From the NCBI RefSeq assembly GCF_009905375.1, contig NC_133650.1, positions 288,846,423 through 288,910,422 of the forward strand: a stretch of 64,000 bases of DNA. The letters are read 5' to 3'. Positions 54,922 through 64,000 of this stretch are shown here, piece by piece. The position numbers and the translations under genes were made by a program. The DNA is from Apium graveolens (Eukaryota > Streptophyta > Magnoliopsida > Apiales > Apiaceae). Numbering within the stretch: the stretch's first letter is position 1; each line of letters starts with the position of its first letter. A model generated the notes under the pieces. The model saw only the letters and a program-made list of their open reading frames with translations, made no database searches and was not told the origin of the DNA.

Positions 54922-57019
54922 AAAATGATTCTTATGGCCTCTAGTCTTGCAATAGGAGCCAAAATCTTATCATAGGCAGTGCCTTCTTGTTGAGAATACC
55001 CCTTTGCAACTAACCTTGCTTTATTTCTTATAATAATGCCCGCATCTTCAGTATTAATTCTAAACACCCATTTAGTACCAACTACTAATATGTTATTTGG
55101 TCTTGGTACCAGAGTCCAGACTTTATTCCTTTTAAATTCATTGAGGTCATCTTGCATTGTTGTGACCCAGTCAGCATCTTTAAGAGTCTCATCCACTTTA
55201 TTTGGTTATTTCTGAGATAGAAAAGACTAGTAAAGACATTCATTTTGAGTGGCTTTTCTTATTTTTACACCACTATTAGGATATTTAATGATTAAGTCAG
55301 GGAATGTGGCTTAGTCCATTTTCTTGAAGAAGGAAGTTGATTCCTTGAAGAAGATCCTCCCCTATGATCCATGAAGTCTCTATTTCCATCTTGATGTATA
55401 CCATTAGTATATCCTGAAGCTCCCCCTGAATCAGTGCTTTCAGAATTATCTGGATTTGTTTCATCAGTAGTTGAGGAATTAAAGTCTGATGAAGTATCTC
55501 TTGATATTTCTTCAATTGTATCACTTGAGCTTGACTCTATATTTTGATCATGTTGCTCTTTATCAACATGTGCCTCAGTATTTGAAGTGTCACCATTAAC
55601 AAATGGCTCATAAGAGTTTAATGTGATATCAGAATTTACAGTATTAGTGTGTGATAATATATCAGAATTTAGATGTTCAGCATATGGAACTTCATTTTCA
55701 CATCTCGGTTGTTCATGATCATCTACATCTTCTAAATCTGTAATCTTTTTGTCATCAAAAGATACATGGATATATTTCATTATCACTCTTGTTTTCTGAT
55801 TGTGAAGTCTGAAAGCTTTTGTTGACAATGGATATTTTGCAAAAATACCTTAATCAGCTTTTAAAATAATTTTTTTAAGCTGTTCAAGATGAGTTTTGAG
55901 AACAAAATATTTACAGGAAAAAATATAAAAGTACATCAAGTTTGGCAGACCATCTCAAATGGTGTCTTGCCATGCTTTTTTATCGAAACTGCATTATGGG
56001 TGAAACATGTAGTTTGCACGGCCTTAGCCCAAAAATAGGTTGGCAATTTTGCTTCCTTAAGCATGGTCCTTGCAACTTATATAAGAGTTTTTTTTCTTTC
56101 TTTAAATAACTCCATTTTTCGATGGAGTTCCAGGGGAAAACAATTCATGTTTGATCCCCTTGTATTTACAGAATTTTTCCATAGTATTGTTCTTAAATTC
56201 AGTTTCATTATCACTTTTGATTATCTTCATACTATGTGTAGATCCGTTTTCCAGTTGCTTCACATGATCAAGAAGAATAGATGGAGTCTCATCTTTTTTA
56301 TGCAGAAAGTATACCCAAATATACCTGGTGTATTCATCAACAATCATAAGTGCACTTCTCTTCTTGGCTATGGGCATAACATTAATTGGACCAAAAATAT
56401 CAATATGTAATAAGTGAAATGGTTCAAGAATTGAGGATTCAGTCATACTCTTGAATGATGATTTTCTTAGTTTGTCATTTTGGCATGAGTCGCAAAGGCC
56501 ATCAGGAGCAAAGACTATATTGGGAAATCCTCTTACTAGATCTTTCTTCTCAAGTTCATTAATGTTCTAGAAGTTCAAGTGAGAACATTTTTTATTCGAA
56601 TTCCAGCTTTCTTTCATAGTTGCTTTACTTAGCAGATAGATTGCAGAGCCATAAGTACTTGTGGAAACCCTGGCTTCCTATAAGTTACCATATCTGTAAC
56701 CAATCATTACAACATTGCCACTTGAATTGCTGACAATTTCATAATGCTCAACATAGAAATCCACATGGTAACCTCTATCACAGATTTGACTCACACTCAT
56801 CAAATTATGCTTAAGTCCTGCCACTGAAACTATATTTTCAATAATTACATTCCCAAGTTTGATCTTGACATATCTCAGAGTCTTCCCTATGTTGTCATCT
56901 CTATAAGAAACATTTGGGTCAGCCATCTTCTCAAACTCTGATAGCAGGGTGTTATTTCCTATCATATTTCCTGAGCATCCACCATTCAAGACTAGAGTAT
57001 TTTTCCTGTTACCCTGCAA
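54922..57019 (-). pseudogene. pol: Copia2 pol, decayed and truncated
   Basis: Reads from MQGNRKNTLVL (TTG opening, as in Copia1) through a dead protease (the DSG active site reads NGG), the zinc-binding pre-integrase part, an integrase core (IDIFGPINVM, KSDNETEF), a Ser/Asp-rich linker and the start of RT ([23 protein letters not shown]). It ends at EAIRI, where Gypsy2 begins. Stops and small indels occur throughout, for example near 55,209, 55,850 and 56,680. Confidence 0.88.
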
Positions 57020-57039
57020 TCAGATAGACCATTAGTTAA

Positions 57040-59396
57040 AAAATTAAAGGACCGATACTTGTTTGGATCCTTTGGCTTATTAAGTTTGTCAACATTTACA
57101 GCAGAAGTCTTAATATTAGAGTTTATGCTAAAAATATTAATATCAGGAGATACACATTCAGAAATAACGTTACTTTTATTTAAAGAGGATTTCAGTTAAT
57201 GATAGTCATAATATAAATGTGATACTCTTTATATGTGTAGATAGAATGCCAAGTACTACCACAATGAAAACAAGGTTTTTGTGGTCTATATCTAATTGTC
57301 ATGTTCTTAAAATTTGATTTATGAGGAACAATATTTATTCCTTTATTCTTCCTGCAACCAATAGCAAGATGATTAGTACTATGTACCACAGTTTAAACAA
57401 GCCTTTCTAAGTGCATTATGGATTGGTTTTTACTTGTTATCCTTATTAACACCTACCTTACCATTTGTGTTTTCCTAGGCTATTTTTCATTACTTTTCAT
57501 TTTAATTTATTTCATCTATTGCTTAAGTTGTTTCCGAGTCATTAATCCAGTATTGACTTATTTAGCCTTGACCTATTCAACTATCAGTTTTTAAGGTTGG
57601 TTTAGATGCTAATGTAGAACCCTTCTTATTTACTATTTTGAGTCCATCAGCACTTAGTTCAACCTTAACATGTTTTAGCTTACAATTTGTCTTTTTTATC
57701 TTTTTATTAGTATTTACTGATTTAAGATTCTTAGACTCACTTTCCTTATCATTTTCAGTACTAGGTTTGTTGGCGCATAACCTAATGCTAACCCCCAACA
57801 GCTAATTTCAATTCCCTGAGTTATTTTTCCTGAATTAGTCCAAAGTTTGATTATTTCCTTTTCTCTAGACAAGTCCTTCTCAAGATAAGGATGTTTTTCT
57901 AATAATTTATCTTTAACATAAATATGATCATCTCTTTCTTTTTAAATTTCTAGCATGAAAATCAACTCAGCTCTTAGGTGATCATTTCTTTTCTTTAAGT
58001 CGAAATTTTCTATTTTGATTGCATTTTCAAGAGTTTGATCTCTCTAAGTAACATGAAAAGTTTTCAAAATTAATCTTAATTCACATATATGATCAGTGTC
58101 AAAATCTAGAGTTATTTGAGGTACCATAGTCTCAGGAGCCTCAGATTCACTATCAGTATTTTCCATGAAAGCATAGTTGACACCCTCATCAGATTTTGAA
58201 GTATCATCCCAGTTTTTCTTCTTTGTGATCAAGGCATGCTTCTTTTCAACTCTTGGCTTCCTGCAGTCAGCTGCAAAGTGCCGAACCCCATCAAAATTGT
58301 ACAACTTGATCTTGGACTTGTCAATTTTCCAGACTTGGACTCTTTCCCATCATATTTTAAATATAGTTCTTCTTATCAGAGTTTCAAACACTAGACCCTC
58401 TCTTGGAAAATCTCTTTCTTTTCATGAAGTCCTTGTAAGCCATCTTCTTGAAAGTTTTCACCATTAAAGCAGCCATTTGCAATATCTTCTCATCATCACA
58501 GTGATGACTTTCAAAGTTTGTGAAGATATCGGTATTTAAGTTATCATCAATGTTTGATGACTCAGTATCAGACTTTACAACCATAGCATTTCCTTTTGAA
58601 TTTCCCTTTCATATAAATTATTCTTTCGCTTCTCTTCAGCCTTAATGCAACTTGTCTAGATCTTGACCCTTTTCTTTTTCCCCTTTGCTCCATCTCCAAT
58701 TCATGTGTCCCAACATTTTATTGATCTCATTCAGAGATGTATCTTAAAGATCATAGTTGTCTCTAATAGATGTGACCTTCAAGTCCTACTTTTTAAGAAG
58801 TGCAAGAAGAAACTTCATATTTGAATCTACTGGATCATACTCATTATCCACAAGTAACAGAGCATTCAATAATTTCTGAAACTTGTCATAAATCTCAGTC
58901 AATGACTCATCACCTTTTGAGTCAAAGTGCTCATACTCCTGTGTAAGAATGATCTTCTTATTCTCTTTTATAGTAGTAGTGCCTTGACACTTGACTTTCA
59001 AAGTGTCCCATCTTTTCTTGGAAGTTTTACATCCAATTATCCTATTGGACATAATATTATCCAGACTGTTATGCAAGAGATGTCTAACCTTAACATCTTT
59101 CATGATTGATGTCATATTTCAGATGTATAATCTTTCTTTTCTTTATCAATCATTTTTTCAGTTTCACCATCAACAACAACAACAACCAGTTTCTTAGGCA
59201 TGTATGGTCCATCATAAATTCGGTTGAGATATTCAGGATCTAAAGCTTCTAGACACTTGTTCATCTTTACTTTCTAGATAGGATATTAATTCACCTTCAG
59301 GATAGGAACACAAATTTTTTCATATTTGCTCATGTTGTTATTAATTTGGTTTGTGAATGGTGGTGGTTGTTTTGGTTGAGTTTCTTTGTCAAACAT
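57040..59396 (-). pseudogene. gag: Copia2 gag, decayed
   Basis: Starts at the ATG of MFDKET (59,396), in the place of Copia1 gag. Landmarks: KVRHLLHNSLDNIMSN, ILTQEYEHFDSKGDESL, the region of the first knuckle, whose second Cys is lost (YNFDGVRHFAADC), and the C-terminal CFHCGSTWHSIYT. At least ten stops or frameshifts. The overall plan with three knuckle positions matches Copia1, so it is a family trait. Confidence 0.85.
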
Positions 59397-59442
59397 ATTT
59401 GATTATTTTTGGATCTTGAAACTGTTTGTGTATAAATGATTT

Positions 59443-59454
59443 GCTCTGATACCA
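59443..59454 (-). other. Copia2 primer binding site
   Basis: TGGTATCAGAGC on the minus strand, two bases inside the LTR; identical to Copia1. Confidence 0.9.
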
Positions 59455-59456
59455 AT

Positions 59457-59976
59457 TATTAGGCCTTTGAGTATACTGTAGAGGGGTTGTGTACAGTATT
59501 TAACAATCAAATTGAAATTAAGAGCACGAATACAAAGAACTTTTTATATATTGATGATAAAATAGTTACCAAACCTCTTCAAAGGATGAATAGATATTCT
59601 TGAGAGCTGATAGGTTACACGAGTGATATATCAAAAATCGACACACATAGTGACTTAATCTGTGATTATACACTGCTCAGCTACAAACTCAATTTAAGAT
59701 TTGACATGAAACAATGAATTCTGATACAAATTCAACTATTGATTGCTACAAATAAGTAAAATCATACACCGATATATCTTCTGCAAATCAAGTTCTCTAG
59801 ATAGAGTCAATCTCTTCCTGAAATTCAGCTTTGACAGATGTTGACAGATAAATAATGATAATAAACTCTAATTTGTCAAATATTGATAATCTTGGTAAAC
59901 TCTGATATCTTCCAGTCATAGACTCTGATGGAAAACTTTGATATTTTTTTGTTGATATCATCAATTACATCTAACA
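59457..59976 (-). repeat. Copia2 5' LTR
   Basis: About 520 bp, from TATTAGGCCTTTG (the terminal TG has become TA) to ACATCTAACA. Same layout as the Copia1 LTR (TAGAGGGGTTG near the start), but the body is diverged. Confidence 0.8.
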
Positions 59977-61110
59977 ATATGAATGAAATTTAAAAGCTTT
60001 AAGCATGTGGTCCGGAAAGTGGGGAAAATAAAAGCATAAGGTAATAACAAGCATAAAGGTGAAGTGGTTGTGTGGTCCAGTTTTAATTGATTTTAAATAT
60101 TTAGTGGTTATTAATTGATTCTACTTTCTAATTTAAAATTGGTTTTTATTTGATTATAGTATATACATATAACATCCATACATAGAGTCTGTGATATAAT
60201 TATTGATTTCACTATAATACCTCATAAATAATTTTAAAAATATATTTCACAAATATCACAAAGAAGATTTTGATGTTTTTGTTATGTAGTAAGAGTCAAA
60301 ATTAAGTTAGTATTATTATTTCCTTATTATTGATTCTTAATCATCCTATTTGCACGTACAGGGTCCTTATCAATCAAATAGAAATAAAATTTGATGATAA
60401 GCTGGAAATTGGTTCCAGACCAATTTTTAATCATAATTTTTACTTGTACAAATCACCCGTTTATAAATCACATATCACTATTTTGTATATAACAAATCTC
60501 CTAAATATAAAAATATACATACATATATATATATATTTATATGTCATCATCTTCAACCATATTGCAATAATGAACCTCCGGTCAACATTACCGATACCTT
60601 GCATGACTAATCACCGTCGGTTATCACCACAAGTGGCCATCACCGATTACAACCATAACTTGCCACAATTAAATACTATTTGTCACCACCACACACCCCA
60701 TATCATCACCTACTGCCATGAAGGACCTTCTATAACTACAATTTACCATTAATAATCAAGTACGAATAACTTACATACGTAAATTTTCTCAATTATGAAT
60801 GATAAATATTTAGAATTATTTTTACATAAAATGGTGATTAATTATATACAAACGAATGTTTTGTAGTTATAAAAGGTGATTCCAAGACTGTTTATAATTG
60901 GTGTTTTATGATTTGTTTTCTTTTAACTATTTTTCTACACGAATATAAGAGCAATGCATATTATTATCATTCGTAGTTTGACCTTACTATGGGCCGAATA
61001 TCAAGAACCATTACCCGAGGTTTGTCCAAGAAATTGAGAAGTTTGGACATGAATGGAAGAAGTTTAAAGTTACTGAAATGTAAATCTTCGTAGTGTCAAA
61101 ATATCGACTA
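59977..61110. other. No gene seen
   Basis: AT-rich flanking DNA with a short TA repeat near 60,513-60,540. The 140-codon frame at 60,330-60,752 has poor codon use and low-complexity Ile/Thr/His content, and I do not accept it as a gene. Confidence 0.5.
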
Positions 61111-61434
61111 CACTGGCCTATTACAACATTTAAAGTTGATGTTGCCATTGCTTTTGTTTGATTGGCCATGCATATTTTGGCTGATACAATGTTGTCATTT
61201 TCATGTTGGCTTACACATCCAAAAAATGTTGCTGATGAATTAAAGTGTGGTTATGTTATTTTAGGTATGAGGATGTGTTGCCATCATTTTTAATAAATAA
61301 TATTACTGCTGACGTGGCATAGGTCCATATGTGCTGACATGGCACTAGTGGAACCCACGTGGTGACGTGACACTTCGTCATAACATGTTGCCTTAAAAAT
61401 TGTTTTTAATTTTCTATTTTCTTCACTGTAGTGA
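61111..61434. mobile_element. CACTA-like remnant with ATGTTGCC motifs
   Basis: The right edge, read inward, is CACTACAGTGAAG, followed by repeated GGCAACA/TGTTGCC motifs like those at 27,176-27,629. The left edge is uncertain (possibly CACTGGCC at 61,115). Likely a degraded non-autonomous element of the same group. Confidence 0.4.
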
Positions 61435-61625
61435 ATCCAATCCATTGCCAAAATATTGGGATTGGGCCCAACTTTAACTTTAGGCATCAATATTGGGCTT
61501 AAATGACTGTTGTCCAACATTGGACTTAAAAATTGTAGTTTGGTGTTTGCTGAACTAACATAAAACATAGAAATGCTTTTTAGTTAGCAAGGAAAAGGAG
61601 TCTAGCAACTACTGTTGCTTATTAT

Positions 61626-62110
61626 CACTACGCCATAGATTAGATTCTACAACCACAAGAAACCGTTAATAAAGGTCAAAAAAGCGTTGCTAAAGGCCAA
61701 AAAAAGGCTATTGCGACTCTTTTTCGGGGTTGCAATTTTAGGCATTGCAATTGAGTTTTTTGCAACCTCGAGGACATCCTATTGCAACCCTTGGTTATCC
61801 GTTATAGAAACATGCTATTGCAATACCAATGGGGTTGCAATAGGACTTGAAAAGTGTTACAACAAGGTTTGGGCTATCAGTACAATATTTTTCGGCCCCA
61901 TATGTGGGCCCCACATGTGGTGGGGCCCCACCAGCGGGCCCACTAATGGGGCCCACATGTGGGGTATTGATGCAACCCTTTTGTAACGTTTTTTAATGTT
62001 TTTTGCAACGTTTTTAGTGTTTTTTGCAACATTTTACACTAATTATTAGAAACACTGTAAAGACCTATTACAACGCTTTTACAAAAAAAAATGCAAGGAA
62101 CTGTTTGTAA
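61626..62110. mobile_element. Left terminus of a CACTA-type transposon (CACTACGCC family)
   Basis: Starts CACTACGCCATAGATT and matches the inward sequence of 26,707 at 26 of 29 bases. GTTGCAA/TTGCAAC motifs recur over the first 450 bp, as expected for subterminal repeats. The interior lies to the right, where host gene fragments follow. The right end is not found before the window ends. Confidence 0.6.
61897..61964. repeat. GGGGCCCC-rich palindromic cluster
   Basis: A 68-bp GC-rich island in AT-rich DNA with a perfect 14-bp palindrome (GGTGGGGCCCCACC, 61,919-61,932) flanked by repeated GGGCCCACATGTGG. It lies in the subterminal zone of the CACTA terminus. Confidence 0.75.
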
Positions 62111-62317
62111 ATTGGTATGCCCATAAATAAGACCATAATCTTAAAACCAACACAATTAACCAATCCACCAGCCATAGCATCAATTATCACAAATAAACAC
62201 AACTACCTTCACCATCACCATACTACCATCCCACATTACATGTTCATCTCATAAATTCCAAACAATATAATACAAATTGAATTTACAAAAATAAATAATC
62301 TTGAACTATAAATTCTA

Positions 62318-62885
62318 GTAGCAGGGTCATGCGCCACATCCAATAGCTTCTTGTGGACAATAACATCTTTTGCTCTCTCAACATTCACGTCTAGCGCATA
62401 CCTACAATCAAAATTCATCACATTCTAGTCAATACTATTACAACATAAGCTAATTAAAGAAATGATAAGTTTATAAAAGATTGAGGAAAAGGTTTTACAT
62501 TAGGGGTCAATGTTTTGCCTAATCTTTCACTATGGAAGATCCACTTTCCTGAATAAAAGAATCAAACACATAAAAAAATATAACAGAGAAAATAAATTGA
62601 ATAACACTAAACTGTCCTTTTATCAATTTAATAGTGCCTGATAACACCAAATTGTTGTTATGCATGCCCGACATGAAAAATTACATACCCATACTCTGCA
62701 CAAACAAACAAGTTACGCTTAGTGTTTGATTGATTTGGTTTCCTTTGAAATTTCAGTGGAACAGTGCTACCATGCAAATTGGACCTTGTGAACAAAGAAT
62801 CAAGTGACTTCAAAGGAAGTGTGCCGACAACATAAAGATGTTATCCAGTGTTCACAGGAGCAATACCATTAGTAGGAAAGTAGAA
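62318..62885 (-). pseudogene. Two-exon fragment of an unidentified gene with a transit-peptide-like start
   Basis: Minus strand. The first exon (about 62,885-62,689) reads FYFPTNGIAPVNTG, a TAA, then GTLPLKSLDSLFTRSN and a Ser/Lys/Arg-rich, acid-poor stretch ending NLFVCAEYG: the composition of a chloroplast transit peptide. It ends at a strong donor (GTATGT). After a 287-bp intron with a TTGTAG acceptor (62,402), the second exon continues in matching phase as [19 protein letters not shown] and [10 protein letters not shown]. Phase agreement across the intron supports a real former gene. I cannot name it. One in-frame stop and no visible 3' exons suggest a dead or captured fragment. Confidence 0.45.
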
Positions 62886-63060
62886 AAATAGTAGCGGATA
62901 TATAACTAAAAATAGCTGTAATAATAACAACAAAAAACCATCAACTCCAACCCATACTAAAGAGAATAAGAATGCATAAGGCACAATACAAGAAAAGCAT
63001 AAAAAACCCTGAAGGGTTTGTAATTCAAATGTCCCATTTCCATGTAGCAGTAACACTTGC

Positions 63061-63304
63061 CTCTAATATGTTTCTCTTTTGAAGGGAGCTCCACATGATT
63101 GGTTGCCTTGACAATGTAGATGTCCAATTCCTGCAGAATGCAAAATCGGATCACAACGTCACAATAGCGATTAATCAGGAAATTTGAAGAATCATTTATA
63201 TGGCATACCATGTAACCGCTATGCACATTAGCCAAAATAGCTAAACCAACAATAGTTGTATCCTTAAGAGCCCCCAGAGCTTTCCTGAGACTACTCCGTT
63301 TACC
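63061..63304 (-). pseudogene. ANTH-domain clathrin assembly protein fragment (AP180-like), two exons
   Basis: Minus strand. The exon at 63,209-63,304 encodes 32 codons including [19 protein letters not shown]; that at 63,061-63,130 encodes [15 protein letters not shown] and SKEKHIR. Together they are the start of the ANTH domain of plant clathrin assembly (AP180/CALM-type) proteins, which bind membrane inositol lipids and recruit clathrin. The 78-bp intron between has a GTATGC donor and a CTGCAG acceptor with matching phase. The second exon ends at AGAG followed by GCAAGTG, a GC-type donor. No further ANTH exons are visible downstream, and a hAT-like edge starts directly upstream at 63,305, so it is a fragment. 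Family assignment is from memory and quite sure. Confidence 0.75.
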
Positions 63305-64000
63305 TAGAGTTGTTCACGAACCGAGCCGAGTCGAGTTTTGATCGAACCGAGCCGAGCTTTAATTTTTTTTCTGACGAGCCGAGCCGAGCCGAGCTTTCTT
63401 AACGAACAAAAACCTGTGTTCGAGCTCGAGCTCGTTAACGAACGAGCCGAACACGAGTTTTTATCGAACAAAATCGAGTCGAGTCGAACCGAGCCGAACA
63501 CGAGTTTTCTCCATCAAAACGAGCCGAGTCGAGCCGAGCCGAGCCGAGCCGAGCCGAACTTAATTAAAAAATTCTGGTCAAAACACCGGTTGACTGTTAA
63601 AATAACAAACCAAATACTTTTATTTTTTTCTAAAAATTTTGTCATATCACTAAAAAATATTGATTTTAACATCCGTACGGTTGGATCATTTAAAAATATT
63701 TTTTAAAAAATCGAAACATTAATACGATACTAAACACTAATTACAAGTACAAGTCAAAACACCGGTTGACTGTTAAAATAACAAATCAAATACATTTATT
63801 TTTTTCTAAAACTTTTGTCATGTCACTAAAATATATAGATCTTAACATCCGTACGGTTGGATCATCTATAAATATTTTTAAAAAAATCAAAATATGAATA
63901 CGAGACTAAACACTAGTTACAAGTATTGTTCAAACAAGTGGTTGATTGTCAAAATAACAAACAAAATAAATTTATTTTTTTCTAAAATTTTTATCATGTC
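63305..64000. mobile_element. hAT-like element edge with GAGCCGAGCC repeats, open at the window end
   Basis: Begins TAGAGTTGTTCACGAACCGA, similar to plant hAT-like ends, followed by 240 bp of GAGCCGAGCC/GAGCTCG simple repeats (63,320-63,560). The other end and the 8-bp duplication lie beyond the window, so the superfamily is a guess. The 122-codon frame over it is a by-product of the repeats. Confidence 0.4.
63579..64000. repeat. 176-bp tandem repeat, about 2.4 copies, cut by the window end
   Basis: CAAAACACCGGTTGAC at 63,579 and 63,755, and a diverged form at 63,931, give an exact 176-bp period. Each unit contains ACATCCGTACGGTTGGATCA. Unit length is in the range of plant satellite or element-internal repeats. 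Confidence 0.85.

Larger units (their letters stand above)
54922..59976 (-). mobile_element. Copia2: decayed relative of Copia1, cut by Gypsy2
   Basis: Minus-strand Ty1-Copia with a 5' LTR (59,457-59,976), primer site, gag and the first part of pol. It breaks off inside the RT domain at 54,922, where Gypsy2 ends; the rest of pol, any extra ORFs and the 3' LTR are not in the window. Gag and Pol match Copia1 through most of their length but hold many stops. Confidence 0.88.

Noticed and set aside
60330..60752. 140-codon plus-strand ORF
   Set aside because: Low-complexity AT-rich content, no domain, no supporting context.
61687..61986. 99-codon ORF in the CACTA subterminal zone
   Set aside because: Made of subterminal repeats and the GGGCCC palindromes.
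63338..63706. 122-codon ORF rich in EPSRAEPS repeats
   Set aside because: A simple-repeat translation of the GAGCC array, with an equally open frame on the other strand.

Overview
This is plant nuclear DNA, almost certainly from a eudicot with a large, repeat-rich genome; the style of the Copia elements suggests an asterid, but I cannot fix the family. Nearly all of the 64 kb is transposable elements nested inside one another. The few host-gene sequences are broken fragments, and I see no complete host gene.

Left third (1-24,958). An old Tekay/Del-type Ty3-Gypsy element (Gypsy1) runs from before the window to 24,958. Its LTRs are about 3.4 kb and diverged, and its gag-pol is full of stops. 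A tRNA-derived SINE (1-113) and a 13,277-bp Ty1-Copia element on the minus strand (Copia1, 188-13,464, target duplication GTGGG) sit in its left LTR. Copia1 is the best-preserved unit: its two 621-bp LTRs look identical, gag and pol are open with all catalytic motifs, and two further ORFs (91 and 1244 aa) lie between pol and the 3' LTR.

24,959-28,947. Gypsy1 lies in an intron of a fragment of a LUC7-related U1 snRNP gene (minus strand). Upstream of the fragment are a CT-rich leader, Site II promoter motifs and, at 26,707, a CACTA-type terminus. Two more CACTA-like remnants and one unidentified exon-like segment follow.

28,948-54,921. A second decayed Tekay-like element (Gypsy2) has three LTR copies (A truncated, B full, C only a tail) and two internal regions, which suggests recombination between tandem copies. 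It is broken by a strongly decayed minus-strand Copia (Copia3, 30,234 to about 39,236) whose LTR holds an array of hairpins with compensated arm changes, by a 1706-bp solo LTR inside the integrase (target duplication GAAGG), and by a CACTA element in LTR B (TTA duplication) that itself holds another CACTA (TAG duplication) with a truncated tnp2-type transposase.

54,922-64,000. Gypsy2 abuts the reverse transcriptase of a decayed Copia (Copia2, relative of Copia1, minus strand). After it come CACTA-like remnants, a CACTA terminus nearly matching the one at 26,707, fragments of two host genes on the minus strand (an unidentified gene with a transit-peptide-like N-terminus and an ANTH-domain clathrin assembly gene with a GC-type splice donor), and a hAT-like element edge leading into a 176-bp tandem repeat cut by the window end.

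Relative order of events, from nesting and LTR divergence: host-gene fragments, then Copia2 and Gypsy1/Gypsy2, then CACTA, solo LTR and SINE insertions, and most recently Copia1.
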